Origin: Hysterangium stoloniferum
Lineage: Eukaryota > Basidiomycota > Agaricomycetes > Hysterangiales > Hysterangiaceae
DNA length: 64,000 nt
Assembly: GCA_015178975.1 (NCBI GenBank)
Contig: WHVD01000096.1
Coordinates: 1 to 64,000 of the forward strand
Direction: 5' to 3'
The first letter of the stretch is position 1. Each line of letters begins with the position of its first letter. This document shows, in pieces, positions 46,244-58,540 of the stretch. The position numbers and the translations under genes are program-made. The notes under the pieces are model-generated. The model was not told the origin of the DNA, made no database searches, and saw only the letters and a program-made list of their open reading frames with translations.

Positions 46244-48662
46244 ATGTCCACCGGCACCAAACTCCTAGCTATGTCAAAGGACGCACTCAGTGCTGCGATT
46301 TCTGCGATGACAGTTGAGAACGCTAAGACAGCTATCATTGGTTACTTTGTCTTTTCATACGCTCTCGAATCAAAGCGTCATATATGGGCAACCGGTTTGA
46401 GAAACTCTGTCCGCAATGCATGGGCCCGGATACAACGGGTTAGTTAAAAATTGTGCATCCATATTGTTAATGGACACGGCTCTCAGCAATGTATCCTGCT
46501 TGTCCTTCGTACGCCTTGGGGAAAGCACAAACTCGAGACGTCACTAGCAGTGACAAGGGAACAAATCAGACATAAACTGATTAAAACGGGTCCGAATATT
46601 ACCAGTTACCCCACCCTTCCCAAAGAAGGACATTCACTACAGTGGATTGAGCAAGAGATGGGTTCGTTGGACGCAACTCTCAATAGCACAGACTATAGGC
46701 TTGGGAAGCTATCGGGAGCAGTCTACCGTTAGCAGTCTTGTCCGCTCTATCAAAGCGCATTTAAGTCTGAATCTATTCCAGATGGGGGTGAGGATCTCGA
46801 GAAGGTTCTTAATATGGCTTTCCAGAGGTACACGGTATCCAATCCGCTTCATCCTGATGTTTTCCCTGGTGCGTAATTTGTATTTGCGAGCATTTCTAAC
46901 GTATTTCGATCTTATATGGATTAATGCTGAGCATATAGTTATCCGAAAAATGGAAGCTGAAATCATCGCAATGTGCCTACAAATGTCAACATAGGTATTC
47001 TCAGTGCACCCCTGTCTTTAGTTCTGATATCGCTCTTAGGTACAACAATCCGGGTGGTGCAGGCTCGACTACGTCGGGTGGAACGGAATCTATTGTTATG
47101 GCTGTTAAAACTCACCGTGACTGGGCTCAGGCTGTCAAGGGTATCACACGACCAGAAATGTACGACGCTTTTCTGAGTGGGCTTGTTTCGGCCCTGACAG
47201 TTGCATTTTTAGCATTATACCATCGTCTGCTCATCCGGCTTTCGACAAAGCTGGCGCATATCTCAAAATCAAGGTATATCGCATTCCTGTTGATCCGATT
47301 ACTCGCAAGGTCCCAGTAAGAAAGGTCGCCCGCGCCATGTTTGTGATATCCAAAATATTTACTTTTTATTATATATTAATGCTGGATAAACCAGAAATCC
47401 AAATACTATAATGGTAGGTTTCAAAGAAATTTTCTTTAAACAGTAGCTTATAAATACGCGGTTCAAATAGCTCGCTGGATCTGCTGTCAATTTCCCTGAT
47501 GGCTGTATGGATGATATTGTTGCCCTGGGCAAACTTGCAAAGCGACACAAGATTGGTATGCACGTCGACTGCTGTTTGGGGAGTTTCATCATGCCCTTCC
47601 TTGAGGAGGCTGGATTTCCTGTGGATCCTTTCGACTTCCGTATTTCAGGTGTTACCAGTATTTCATGTGATACGCATAAGGTACGATCTAACATCATTGA
47701 ACCTTGATTTACCACCTAACGACGCATCTTGCTCAAGTATGGATTCGCTCCCAAGGTTGGTTTCATATTTCGAATTATTCGACATGTATTAATGCACATC
47801 CAGGGATCATCCGTTGTCATGTACCGATCAGCTGAGCTACGCAGATTTCAATACTTCATTAGCCCGGATTGGTCAGGTGGGTTGATCAATTTGTAGTTAT
47901 ATCAGCTATTGAGTACGACTGTCTTAAGGTGGCGTGTATGCCAGCCCCTCGTTGGCAGGTTCTCGGTAGGTTCTGGATTTGGTTGTTCTCTTAATTTCAA
48001 CTAAATTCCCAGACCGGGTTCTTTGATTGCGGGCACTTGGGCTGCCATGCAATATATGGGCCACGAGTGAGTGACCAGCGGATTTTTCGGGCATTTGACA
48101 CTCATCTTTTGGATCAGTGGTTATCTTGAATCATGCCGTTCAATTGTATCTTGTGCCCAAAAAATAGCTGCAACCATCAAATCGGACATTCCTGAGTTGT
48201 ATATTCTGGGAGAACCACCCGCATCCGTCGTTGCCTTCGCGTCGACGGATCGGAAAGCGCTGGATGTCTTGGAGGTAGGGGATGCCATGAGTAAAAAAGG
48301 ATGGCACCTTAACGGTTTGAGAGATCCCCCGGCCGTACACATTGCGTGCACTGTGAGTCTATACGCTGTAAAGGAATGTAGTCCCTAAGCCCAATCCCTT
48401 TCTTCTTGCAGCGCCTCACAGTAGGAGCTATAGATCAGTTTATCACTGATCTGAAGGAGTGTATTAAAGAAGCCAAAACAAAGTCCAGTAGTGGTTCAGG
48501 GGACATGGTGACCGTGTATGGTACGGCGCTGAGACTCGAAATTTTCCCATGTTCTCTTATGCTAACTTTATTCATGTAGGTTTAGGCAGTTCGAGCGCTG
48601 CTGGTCCTGCGTTAGTGTCGCAGGTCGCAGCTATATTTCTGGATACCCTCTACATTGTCTAA
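46244..48662 (+). CDS. DPL1: Sphingosine-1-phosphate lyase
   Basis: The protein has an N-terminal membrane segment ([15 protein letters not shown]), then [15 protein letters not shown] and [12 protein letters not shown]. Next are [25 protein letters not shown] (PLP-phosphate region), ITRPEM and [38 protein letters not shown] and [20 protein letters not shown] (with the Schiff-base Lys) follow. The protein ends [10 protein letters not shown] with TAA at 48660-48662. All catalytic parts are intact after removal of about eight introns. One donor is GTCAAC and another GTTTGT. The enzyme cleaves sphingosine-1-phosphate to hexadecenal and phosphoethanolamine in the ER and ends sphingolipid breakdown. 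I chose ATG 46244 because it leaves about 100 bases to Duo1; in-frame ATGs at 46142 and 46205 are alternatives. Confidence 0.9.
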
Positions 48663-48907
48663 AGGACGTTTACTTGTTTCTATCAATAGGATATATCTTT
48701 CTTATATTTTCCTTTTCCTCACACAATCGTTTCAATGTTTGTTTGTTTTTTGATTCTTTCAATTATATTTGTGACGACAGTCAACAATGAAAGCCTCATC
48801 GGTATTAGATACGACTCGTCACATGTCACACGGATCGCTTGTTGCTCATATTTATATACTATGCGTATACAGCAAGCACGCTTCATTCTTGCCACATATC
48901 GTGAAAG

Positions 48908-49898
48908 ATGTCAATCGCACCTCCTCCTGGAGTCTACGTTCCTGCTGTGATATTTTTCAAGGATGACGAACTAGATATCCAAGCAGTGCAGTCCCATGTT
49001 CTACGATTGGCACGAGGCGGAGTAACAGGCATCCTTGCTCAAGGCTCCAACGGCGAGGCCCAACATCTCTCACATGATGAGAGATTTCTTGTGATCAAGA
49101 CCACTAGAGATACACTGAACCAACATGGTTTTGAAAAAGTTGTAGTGATGGCAGGCACTGGGGCGTCCTCCACGAAGGAGACTAAACTCCTTAATGTTCA
49201 AGCCAAAGAGGCAGGAGCGGATTTCGCACTAGTTTTGACACCGGGTGTATGGCCCCGTCAAATGTCAAGGGAGAATATATTAAAATTCCATCGAGACGTG
49301 AGACGAATTGCGATCTGGAATCATGCCATTCGTTGCTTATTGTATAGCCACGCAGGTAGCAGATGCTTCCCCCCTCCCTGTCCTGATCTATAACTTTCCA
49401 ACGGTTTGCGCTGGAATCGACCTGGACTCTGATATTCTCAACTCTCTCGCAGAACACCCTAACATAGTCGGCACGAAACTGTCATGTGGCTCGATCGGAA
49501 AGTTACACAGACTGACAACGACCAATCCCATCGCATCTTTTGCCGTCTTTGCCGGCCAATCACAATTGGTCTTACCTGGCCTTTTTTGTGGATCAGCTGG
49601 TGTTATCGCTGCGACCGTAAATTTGTTTCCCAAAGTACATGCCAGGCTGTATAAACTTTGGAAGGATGGGAAAGTGGATGAAGCTATGAAGATTCAGGAA
49701 GAATTGGGTCACGTAGACTGGGCGGTGTCAAAAATAGGAGGTGTTACAGGGTTAAAGCGAGCGGTGTCAGAGTTCTTTGGGTACGGTTCCTTCGACATGA
49801 GGGGTCCTTGGACTCCTGCTGCCCCGGAGAAATTAGTAGGTAAAGAAGGAGATCAACTTAGAAAGATGTTAGAATTGGAGAATTCCATTTCTTCATGA
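48908..49898 (+). CDS. DapA/NAL-family class I aldolase (dihydrodipicolinate synthase-like)
   Basis: Exons 48908-49297 and 49356-49898 join in frame to about 310 residues, the family's usual length. Visible motifs are ILAQGSNGEAQHLSHDER (the GxxGE substrate-binding loop), VVVMAGTGASSTKET, LPVLIYNFPTVCAG (catalytic Tyr) and PNIVGTKLSCGSIGKL (Schiff-base Lys). FAVFAGQSQLVLPGLFCGSA and GGVTGLKRAVSEFFGYG follow. Fungi do not make lysine by the DapA route, so the protein more likely splits or forms a 2-keto acid such as 4-hydroxy-2-oxoglutarate or a deoxy-sugar acid. The substrate cannot be fixed from sequence. It sits about 245 bases after DPL1 in the same direction, so it has its own promoter. 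Confidence 0.88.
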
Positions 49899-51298
49899 CG
49901 ACCCACCACCATTCTATTTCCGAATGTTCAGACTAGAAAAATTCTTGGAGAGACAATACAACTTGTAGAGACTGAGATGGTATCTAACCACGTTTTTTTG
50001 GCATGCAACGCATTGACTCCACTGAGTTATACTGCAGCTTGTTGTTGATATACGGCCGTGACAATGAAATGGGTTACAGTAACTTGTTCAGAGAAACAAA
50101 TTAAGCATCAAGTACTAGCACCTTATCATATGATCATACAACGTCGGCGTCGTGTTGCAAGGCAACGCAAGATTTATTGAACAATCAGTCATAGTTCCAC
50201 CTGCGTAGGGAATTCAATTAAGTACTCTCATCATAATAAAAAGATCGAAAGTGGCCCTCTATTGTGACCTAAATTAATAGTCCATATGTATCCTAGAACG
50301 TCGAAACATCGCTCTTACACAGAAACTCCAATCTGATTATTTTATTATATTGTTGGCTCTATCCATAAAAGGCTGCAGTGCCTAGTACTTAGTACTAGTG
50401 TTTGTCGCGTTGAACAGGGGCTGGCCTTGGCCTCACCCATCAAGAGATTTCAACTGGAACATCATACTTCTCGTGAATGTGAGGTAATGATTGCTGTTGA
50501 TATTAATAAGACCATTGGATGAATAAAGCCAAAGTACTTTTATACTTTTTTTTACTATGTGGAATAGTGTCCTACAAGCGGCTCACTTGTCAACGCATCA
50601 TGTATCATGCTCAACCTGAGTAATCCCGATCGATATCGAACAAGTGATTTCGTGATATTGCCCCTATTGACCCGCAAGATATCGGGCACATGCCTGTGAT
50701 CAACGACATATGCATGCTGCCAATGTGGCAAAGGGTAAATCGCCTTGCCCACAATCGGTGGTTTGGAACGAGTCTGCTTTCCGTACCCTTAAATATTACA
50801 GCTATTGTGAAATATATATTTCTAAGTTGCACAGTACACCTAATGGTAAGGGAAATCAAGGTAGGTATAATGACTAACTTTATGCCAAGTTCACCAGCAC
50901 TCACCGCTTATCATTTACGTACACTCATAAAAATACCCTTCTTTTAAAGAATGCTGATGCTGATCCACAATTTTTCGTACGCACACATAAGATATCCGAG
51001 TCTTGGTGGCGCAGATTAAACACGCCTGTTATGCTTGTTGGTGAGCCCCAGCTCCTGGTTCATTTGATTTAACCATGCGCATTCGGCCATACAGAAGCAA
51101 ATAACTAGCTAGGGTTGATCCTGTTATAACGCAACGAAATTTTTTTCGTAAACCGTTCCACAGCCAGCAACGTTGGACTTGCGCGAGAGCCTGCAGGAAA
51201 AGTTTTCTCCCCCATATTAGCCCCCCAGGCCCGATCCAGCGATAAAACCTACGGTCCTTTATTTCTTTGTATCCTCTTACCGTCCCGAGTACTCATAT
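49899..51298. other. No gene seen; 1.4-kb intergenic region
   Basis: Short frames on both strands (for example 50555-50947) look random and resemble nothing I know. The DNA is AT-rich. I see no transposon motif, tRNA or long repeat. Confidence 0.5.
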
Positions 51299-52236
51299 AT
51301 GTCCATATTCTCGAGGCTTCGTAGGAGTTCAACAGCGGCGGATCGGTACGCTATTCAAGCTGCCTCGTATGCCACGTCGAATATTTCGCGCAGACACGAT
51401 CCTTACAACAGGCAGCGACCAGATCTCGGGGGTGTCATTCCTGAGGTTTCTTTTGATAACGTCCCATATCTCTCGACAGACACACCTGTACGAGGGGCAG
51501 CTTCCGAAATTTCACTGCATTCCGAATACACGAATTTAGACAACGATACCAATCGCTATCCGAAGCTTGCCCGAACGCCGTCTGGCTCATCGAACGTAGC
51601 ACGTAGCAGTCCAAAAGAGGGTGGTCAACAGTATCAGCAGAAACAACCGAAAGACAGTGCGTCATGCATTTCATATTAGAAAAAATTACGCTCTGAGTAT
51701 GAGCAGGCATTCGAGCCCCCGCCGAAACCAGACTCGCACCTACGCTAGAAGTCGGGTCTTACGCAATTAGATGGGACGTTCGAGACCCACCAGATAACTT
51801 ACGGCAACGATATCGAAATAAGCGTCCGAGCGATAGTCTCGCTGCGCCTGCAATATCCACACAGTCCCGGTACCTGTGCATCATTTCTCATGATTTTCCA
51901 TGGACAGTGGCAATTTCCACCAACGATGCACGGCCACTCACAGTCATTGATGTCATAGAGGGTTTATATGACAGCCTGAATAAAGCAGTAAGGCGCTCGG
52001 AATGGGCCCTAGCAGCTGATGTGCAAAGATATCTGATGCTGAAAGCCAACAAAGCTCGCCGCCGCGCCACAGTTGCAATGGGAATTAGGAGAGTGGATTG
52101 GTTAGGAACAAGATGTATGTTTAAAGGTCTAGAAAAAGACGAGGAGTTGGCTAGGAGGCGTATAATGCCAGGAGATCGTCCCAGCGATGTGTGGGTGGTT
52201 CGATTCGGGTCCACAGGGTTGCATGGTCTTGGTTGA
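51299..52236 (+). CDS. DUF6699-type protein, first of two in the window
   Basis: Exons 51299-51656 and 51707-52236 join in frame to 295 residues. The N-terminal part is Ser/Arg/Pro-rich and probably disordered. The C-terminal domain reads YAIRWDVRDPPDNLRQRY, RYLCIISHDFPWTVAIST, VIDVIEGLYDSLNKAVR, SEWALAADVQRYLMLKA, RVDWLGTRCMFKGLEKDEEL and VWVVRFGS. This is the pattern of the DUF6699 family of Agaricomycetes, for which no function is known to me. A paralog with the same motif series is encoded at 56129-56893 on the other strand. The small intron (50 bases, GTGCGT...GAGCAG) restores the frame. The domain looks compact and lacks obvious catalytic residues. Confidence 0.8.
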
Positions 52237-52731
52237 CTCGAACCAGTGCTGCCTTGGTAATCTCGTGCCGCTCGATTCATTGTAGCCCAGGGGTTCGTGT
52301 GAATCGACCGAAACGTATTCTGGACGAGTTTGCTTCTTGTGAGATTTATTTGGACTAATGCTCAAAAGTCGGTACATGACTTTGAAATTGCCTACTAGCA
52401 CTTGATAGCTAATCTATTAGCATTGTGCGCCATAATCTATGTGTTTGGAATCCCTAGTAGTGCTATTAGTTTGCATAGGTTCCTTGGAAAATATCTTTTA
52501 TTATGCTGTTTATGCAATCGATCCGAGCTGATGCATTGAGAATATGTTCAATGTTAAAAGTGGGCGTGAAGCCTTCGGAGCCTGGAGCTTCAAAAACGAT
52601 TTGGAAGGCTTAGCGTGCAATTGAACAAAGTCATGGACGCGTTAAACCACGTGACATTTCTATTGGCCACCCACTAGTCCAAACAATACCCCTGCACTAT
52701 CCGAACGACCACGACTATCACGAAGTTTAAC
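52237..52731. other. No gene seen; promoter side of ATG3
   Basis: There are 495 bases without a protein-like frame. They should contain the 3' end of the DUF6699 gene and the ATG3 promoter. No clear motif is seen. Confidence 0.45.
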
Positions 52732-54277
52732 ATGCATGCTATTCAAGTAAGTCATATTTGGTCATTTTCAATGCTCGGAGGATTAAAGCATGTCATTAGC
52801 AACAATACTGGGCGATGCGAGAGTATCTAAGCCCGGTGCGTTCACAATCTTCTTGCCGCTTGTCAATACTGATTATCCCTCACAGGTCTTGAAAGAGAGC
52901 AGATTTAAGGAGCATGGCCAAATTACTCCAGGTACGGTATCTAAAATTTAGGTGATTGTATCTACTGATCTGGCGATCAAGAGGAGTTCACTGCTGCTGG
53001 TGATTTTCTGACCTACAAATTTCCAGTTTGGTCGTGGTGCGCCATCCTTTAACGAGAACGTCTGCTTTGAACTTACCACCACGCCTGTCAGGGAAAAGGG
53101 AGAGCCTGGTAAAGCCCGTGACTACTTGCAGCCAGAGAAGCAATATCTTGTGACTCGCGGAGGTTCGCAATTTCTCATTTCCCAACCCATATTACCTACA
53201 TTTTGAACTTAGTCCCATGTTTGCGCCGTGCCACCTCTCTCGCATACACCGATGCTGACGAGGATGCTGAACGTCTTATTTCATTTACCGATGGAGGTTC
53301 CAAGGACAAAGATGATGAATGGGTAGAGACGCATGCTGGACGCTGTGAGTATCTCATCTTGTACTACGTTAACATTAGTGCTCATAGTTGTTGTTTCCTA
53401 CTCTCATAGTAACAGTTGACCCGGCTGCAAACCCAGGCATCATCGAGGACATCCCCGATCTTGACGGACCCTCTTCCGTCACTCACAATCTAAACTCACT
53501 AAATCTTAATGGAGATGGATCAACAACTACAGAAGGGGAAGTACTTACTGTTATCCCTGATATGGATGATATACCAGACATGGAAGAAGAAGGGCTCGAG
53601 GGAGAAGAAGACGAGGCCACGATCAAGGCTCCACCGAAAATCGCAGAGTGAGTGTTGTATTGTTTCTGTCTGATGCCTTTAGCTAAGTCATGGTTACCAG
53701 GGGAGTGGAGGTAGCCAAGGGGAATTTGTTGCAGGTCAGAACATACGATGTCATGATTACTTATGACAAGTACTATCAAACGCCAAGAGTCTGGTTATTG
53801 GGGTATGATGAGGTATCTACTCCTCTCTCCCTCTCCCTCCACTAAGCTCATTTTTGCATTCTTCAGAACGGAAAGCCATTAACAACTCCCCAAATTTTCC
53901 AAGATGTATCGGCTGATCATGCCCTCAAGACGGTTACCATTGAGGCGTTTCCTCATAGTTCGATGCAAGCGGCTTCAGTTCATCCCTGCAAGCATGCAAG
54001 TGTAATGAAGAAAGTCATCGAGCGTATGAATGCTGGAGTAGAGGAACATCAACGAAACTCCCGATCACCTGGTAAGGACGGAGGAAAACGGAAGTGGCTC
54101 ATCCGCAAAGTTACCGGATCGGTAGGCGATGATGGTAAGAAGACTACGACCCAGTCAGATAGCGGGGATGGCGAAGAAATTGAGGGTATGAGGGTGGATT
54201 TCTATCTGGTCGTATTCCTCAAATTCATTGCCTCGATCGTACCGACGATCGAGGTCGACTCAACGACAGCCTTCTAA
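52732..54277 (+). CDS. ATG3: Autophagy E2-like enzyme Atg3
   Basis: The short first exon (MHAIQ) is joined to [20 protein letters not shown], then [21 protein letters not shown] 55-base intron follows VWSW (GTGCGC...GTCAG) and gives [30 protein letters not shown] and an acidic flexible region. The E2 core has [59 protein letters not shown] and [12 protein letters not shown] with the catalytic Cys. [20 protein letters not shown] closes the protein. Atg3 transfers Atg8 to phosphatidylethanolamine on the autophagosome membrane. About eight exons are inferred and all parts are intact. The gene converges on the LYAR gene, 126 bases apart. Confidence 0.93.
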
Positions 54278-54403
54278 AGGACTATTCCAGAATGTGGTGC
54301 GGATTATGATACCCAAGTTAGCTATTTGGGGAGGGAGGTGCATGTAATGATAGAGTTGAGCAATGTCCTAAATACAGTAAAGATGAAAAGAATAAAGCCA
54401 CGA

Positions 54404-55896
54404 TCACTTGTCGGACGCTACTTCCTTCCTTTTCTTTGTCTTTTTTTCTTCGGACTCCCGTTGCTCGTTAACCTCTGGTTCATGGCGTCGTTTCTTGGAA
54501 GACTTTTCAACGGATAGATCATCAGCGCTCTTTGTACCGTTGGACAAAGATTTCCGCTTTTTCTTCTTTATAGTTGATTCCTCGACGTCTGCTGCAACCA
54601 TCGATTCGAGCGCAGTAGCTCCATCAGTAGTAGATTCGCTCTTCTTCTCCTTCTTGCTTTTCTTTGATGCTTTGGACTGTTCAACGACAACCGGCGGTTC
54701 AGCAGTTGGTGTCTGTGAGGCAGTCTGCTCATTAGTAGCCTATCGATAGGCCTGAGATGTTTCTTATTTCGCCCAAGAAAGGAACATACCTCAGTAACTA
54801 CTAGGCTTTTGCGTTTTTCCTTCTTTTCCTTCTTCTTCTTCTTCTTCTCCTGTTCCTCCCCCTCTGCCCTCTTCTCCTCCTCCTCTTTCTTCTCGGCTTT
54901 CTTCTCCGCCTTCTCTTCCCTTTTCTCTTTCTCATCCTCTTTCTCCTTCTTCTTGCCTTCCTTCTTCTCCCTTTTCTTTTTCTCCTTTTCTCCTTCTACC
55001 GCATCTTGTGGAACCTGTCAAATTTAATGAGACCCGAGAATAGCGACATTGTATAATATAAGCCTTACGTCTAGCCCCGTCTTCATTACATCAATTTTTG
55101 GCTTTTTGTGCGACTTGTCCTTTTTCATGATGTCATCCCGACCGGAAGAATTGACCTTGTCCATCGAAGAGGGCCTAAGTATCATGTATCACTCATTTTA
55201 AAGGTCATATCTCTACCTGAGCTTCCGTCACGTCCCCGTCAGCTTTCCGCTTTCCGCTTGACCGCTCTGAGCTACCATTTGGGGTGGCATGAGATTTTTC
55301 AACAGTCACGGAGTTCTGCTCAGGTTTTACCGGAGGCTGACCTGTCACTGGAGACATACGAGGTGTCCCCAAAGGTGTGCCATTAGCACCGGTCGCTTGA
55401 TACCTTGACGGGCCCCTGTTAAAGGAACCTCCGTTTTGGTACATACCCAAGCCATTTCGCTGTTGGTTGGCATTGGCGTTCTGACTGCGACCCTGTATGC
55501 AGACATGAACTAGACGTCAAAGGATGAACACCCCAGGACCGACATTTTTGGGCTTATACAGGGACTTTTGGTATTTTTGCTCTTCAGATACGCACGAGGT
55601 GTGACCTAGGGAAAGTATTAATTTCGGAACGAGACGTCGTGTTAGATCACCTTTCCAATCGGCCGGTGTGGTAAAAGTGTTGGAGCAATCAATACACGTG
55701 AAGGATGAATGGCATCTTAGTCGGTGTTGGTCAAGCTTCGGCTTTTTCACAACATCCGTGCAGCCTGTGTATCAGAGTCAAGGTAGTTCATTTCGACTGA
55801 CAGCGATACGACTCACCGTCACATCTATGAAAGAGATGGCAAAAATATATGATGAAATGATACATGAGCTGACGATACTCACTGGAAGGATACCAT
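54404..55896 (-). CDS. LYAR: LYAR-type C2HC zinc-finger nucleolar protein
   Basis: The N-terminal zinc finger MVSFQCDGCTDVVKKPKLDQ is encoded by a 14-base first coding exon (55883-55896), an 8-base microexon (55817-55824) and exon 3 starting at 55764. It continues HRLRCHSSFTCIDCSNTFTT, PADWKG, then HTSCVSEEQKYQKSLYKPK. This LYAR-type finger pair uses C, C, H, C ligands. The rest is disordered: Asn/Gln/Pro-rich, then a very long Lys/Glu helix (about 54790-55010), and a Lys-rich tail ending KKTKKRKEVASDK at 54404, like nucleolar-localisation tails. LYAR proteins act in nucleoli in ribosome biogenesis and transcription control; the fungal role is inferred. Confidence 0.87.
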
Positions 55897-56128
55897 CGCT
55901 ACCTTATTGGATTGGTGTGGCCAGCAGAAAAACTTCCCAGTTTGGTATTGTTATTTGGTTCCGCGGCTCACCTATTCGCTTCTGCGCCAGACGCGGTGTC
56001 TAAGCTACCACGACAAGACTGGATATATGTAAAGAATATAATCATAACCTCGTAACTATCGTGGTACAAGTCTAGGCTCTCTATGGTGGAATACACATAA
56101 ATATACAAAAGGGACTAATCACTTCTAG

Positions 56129-56893
56129 TCAGCGAGATCCAAATTTCACTACCCAGGTGTCCGGCCATAAATCTTCCTCAGGAAGGAGCCTCGATCTCCC
56201 CAAGCCATCATCTTTGAAAAGTCCTTTGAAATATACTCTGGATCCCAACCAATCAATCCTGCGGAGGCGTCGCACGCTTCCTCCTCTCCGATTTCGATTT
56301 GCCCTCATCATGGAATCCTTCTTGACGTCGTCGGCCAATGTCCACTCAGAGTCTGTGAGGGGGACACTCAGCGCCGCATATATGACATTGAATACGTCAG
56401 CGCAAGTGACAATGCTTTGATCGCGGTTGGACACTTCTAGCGTCCACGGAAACTCTCGAGAAACGATGCGAAGGTAGCGCGCCCCGCTGGCGGTGGCAGG
56501 TTCTGTTAAACCTTCTGCTGGGTATACTGTGGAAGGAGCGAGACGTGCATCGAATCTTGCGTGTGTTTCTGGAACAAGGCGGGGATGTAGAGCGGGCCAT
56601 GGACTCCGGCGAGGAGCCTGGCATGGGTTCGAAAATGCAACGGTGGCAACAGTGACACTAGAAATGGCCAAGCAGGCTAATGCTCGTCAGATTGATGAAG
56701 AAAAGAGGGGAAGGGAAGAGGTTTGCTCACTCTTAGGAATCTTGGCTGGTTTCGAATCGCTTTTATCGATAATGGCGGGGTCCCATGTTACGCTGCGTGC
56801 TGACCTAGCAGGACTTGAATTGCTGGTGTTGCTCGTTGACGCGGCTTGCGCGGATTGAGGTTGTCCTCGTTTATGGAGGCTTGAGCGGAGCAT
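56129..56893 (-). CDS. DUF6699-type protein, second of two in the window
   Basis: The first exon gives MLRSSLHKRGQPQSAQAAST and a Ser/Ala-rich segment. A 54-base intron (GTGAGC...GCATTAG) joins it to an exon reading ARYLRIVSREFPWTLEVSN, DVFNVIYAALSVPLTDSEWT, RIDWLGSRVYFKGLFKDDGL and DTWVVKFGSR. The motif order equals that of the protein at 51299-52236, so both belong to one family. They lie 4 kb apart in convergent orientation around ATG3 and LYAR. The function is unknown to me. The N-terminus is disordered and poorly conserved between the two. Confidence 0.75.
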
Positions 56894-58540
56894 AGTAAGG
56901 AATGTGGGGTGTCTGGTTGGGGTGCAGAACTAGAGAGCCGTTCAAAAACCCGCTTTTTATCTGGTCCTCCAAATTTTTAGGTGACGTGTGTCATGTCACC
57001 CCCATTCAGCCCTCCCTGACCCTGTCTAGTTTGTTCCGATGCCCTTCGTTGCACGGATTTCAAGTAGCACAACGTGCCGGGGATCTTACTGTCTCAGCTC
57101 TAGACCGGCGGATTTGGCCCCTGTATCTTGAAGTAAACGTAATCGCTTAGCCGTTCTTGTTGAGGATTACTCGCTTATGGAATGGATGTTACTTCTTACC
57201 TCGTGCCGCTGGACTGAGAATCCTTACATGGTCATACTTCTTTGATTAGAGGTATTCGCGTGGCAAACAGATTTGTAGTTGCCAACTAGGTCTCGCTCTC
57301 GTTCACCGTTTTCGTGCGCAGCATGAGGCATTGAAATGTGTCTATGCACTGACTGTATACAGCCAGTCTTGCTATAGACAGCAGTGAACTTTACTTGACA
57401 TTTGTTGGAGACGACGTCGGAGACTGGAGTTTGTTAAAACAGCTTGTCGCTGGGGTTTTCATGCAATAAGGTACTTTTTTATTATTTTACAAAGTTGATG
57501 CGTTCTTTCAAATCTATGAGATGGTGGCAGGGCCCGAGGACAGGCACGAGCTTGAGTGCAGTGCTGATAGAAGACGAGAAGACGAAGTGAAGCGTCAGAC
57601 CCCAAATGAAACCGGAGAGAAGTATATGAATTTCCTTGTACAGAGGGTATATAGCAAAAATAATCTGACTATCCGTGAAGTCTCGCAGATGTGCGTTTCC
57701 GGTCCGGTCGATGACGAGCTTCGACATCAACGTTCGTTCGTGAAGTTAACTTCTATTCACGAGAAGGCATTCATGGATGCGCTTGCTATACAGCGCATGG
57801 TGCGAGTCAATGTATCAGATCCGATCGATACTCTTAGAAGTTCAAGTGTGAGTTCATGATACATTCAACGTCGGGGTACCTGGTGGAACATGTATGCATG
57901 CAACGAGTACACCGATGGTGACAACACGCAAGGCCGCGAGACCGGACGAATGAAATTGTATGGTCTTCGCTGGATGTAAGGAAAGGGGAAGTTTATGCCA
58001 GCTCAGGCAATTGCTGTGTACTCTTCTGGCCCGTGTAATCATGAATTTTTAATGGAGAAGCATGATGACGATTCTGGCTTAAATTCCTCTCATCAATCAA
58101 CCCACCCTACCCGATACATTGGAATTTTCCTTTTATTCCAGGGTTGTTTTTGCCACTGGTTATTACCATCTAACTAGTATTTCTGCTCTGGACACATCCG
58201 AAAATATATTCTCCCGGGAGAATTCCCACACTTAGACCCGAGAAAGTACGGGCTGATAAAAATAGACCACGAATGCCCATGCTCTTGTAAAAGATTTAAA
58301 ACCGACAAAATACGAACATATTCTTGTAAAAGATTTAAACCCGACAAAAATAAGCCACGAACGTCGTATTCTTTCTTGTTGTAAAAGATTTATAACCGAC
58401 AAAAATAAGCCATGATTCGGATGCATGAAATATTATCGCAAGTTCAACGTTCAAGTGCCCGCGAGTTCAAAATTCGGCTAACCCACAATTAGTCGCGCTG
58501 CGTGCAACACAGGTGCAGGCTCTCATCCTGTCTTGCGATT
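56894..58540. other. No confident gene; 1.6-kb intergenic region
   Basis: Frames on opposite strands overlap at 57482-57859 (82 and 112 codons). Neither resembles a family I know, and no introns extend them convincingly. The segment 57860-58240 is AT-rich and empty. A minisatellite stands at 58250-58420 and is listed separately. Confidence 0.45.
58250..58420. repeat. AT-rich minisatellite, about three to four units of 40-55 bases
   Basis: Units contain TTGTAAAAGATTTA and CCGACAAAAATAAGCCA or variants, separated by small differences. The array lies upstream of the enoyl-CoA isomerase gene and might form part of its 5' region. Confidence 0.8.

Noticed and set aside
50555-50947. Overlapping short frames in the 1.4-kb intergenic region
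   Set aside because: Several frames on both strands with similar length and no protein-like pattern suggest chance.
57482-57859. Opposing frames of 82 and 112 codons
   Set aside because: No known motif, no extension by splicing on either strand and no neighbouring partial exon. Coding cannot be supported.
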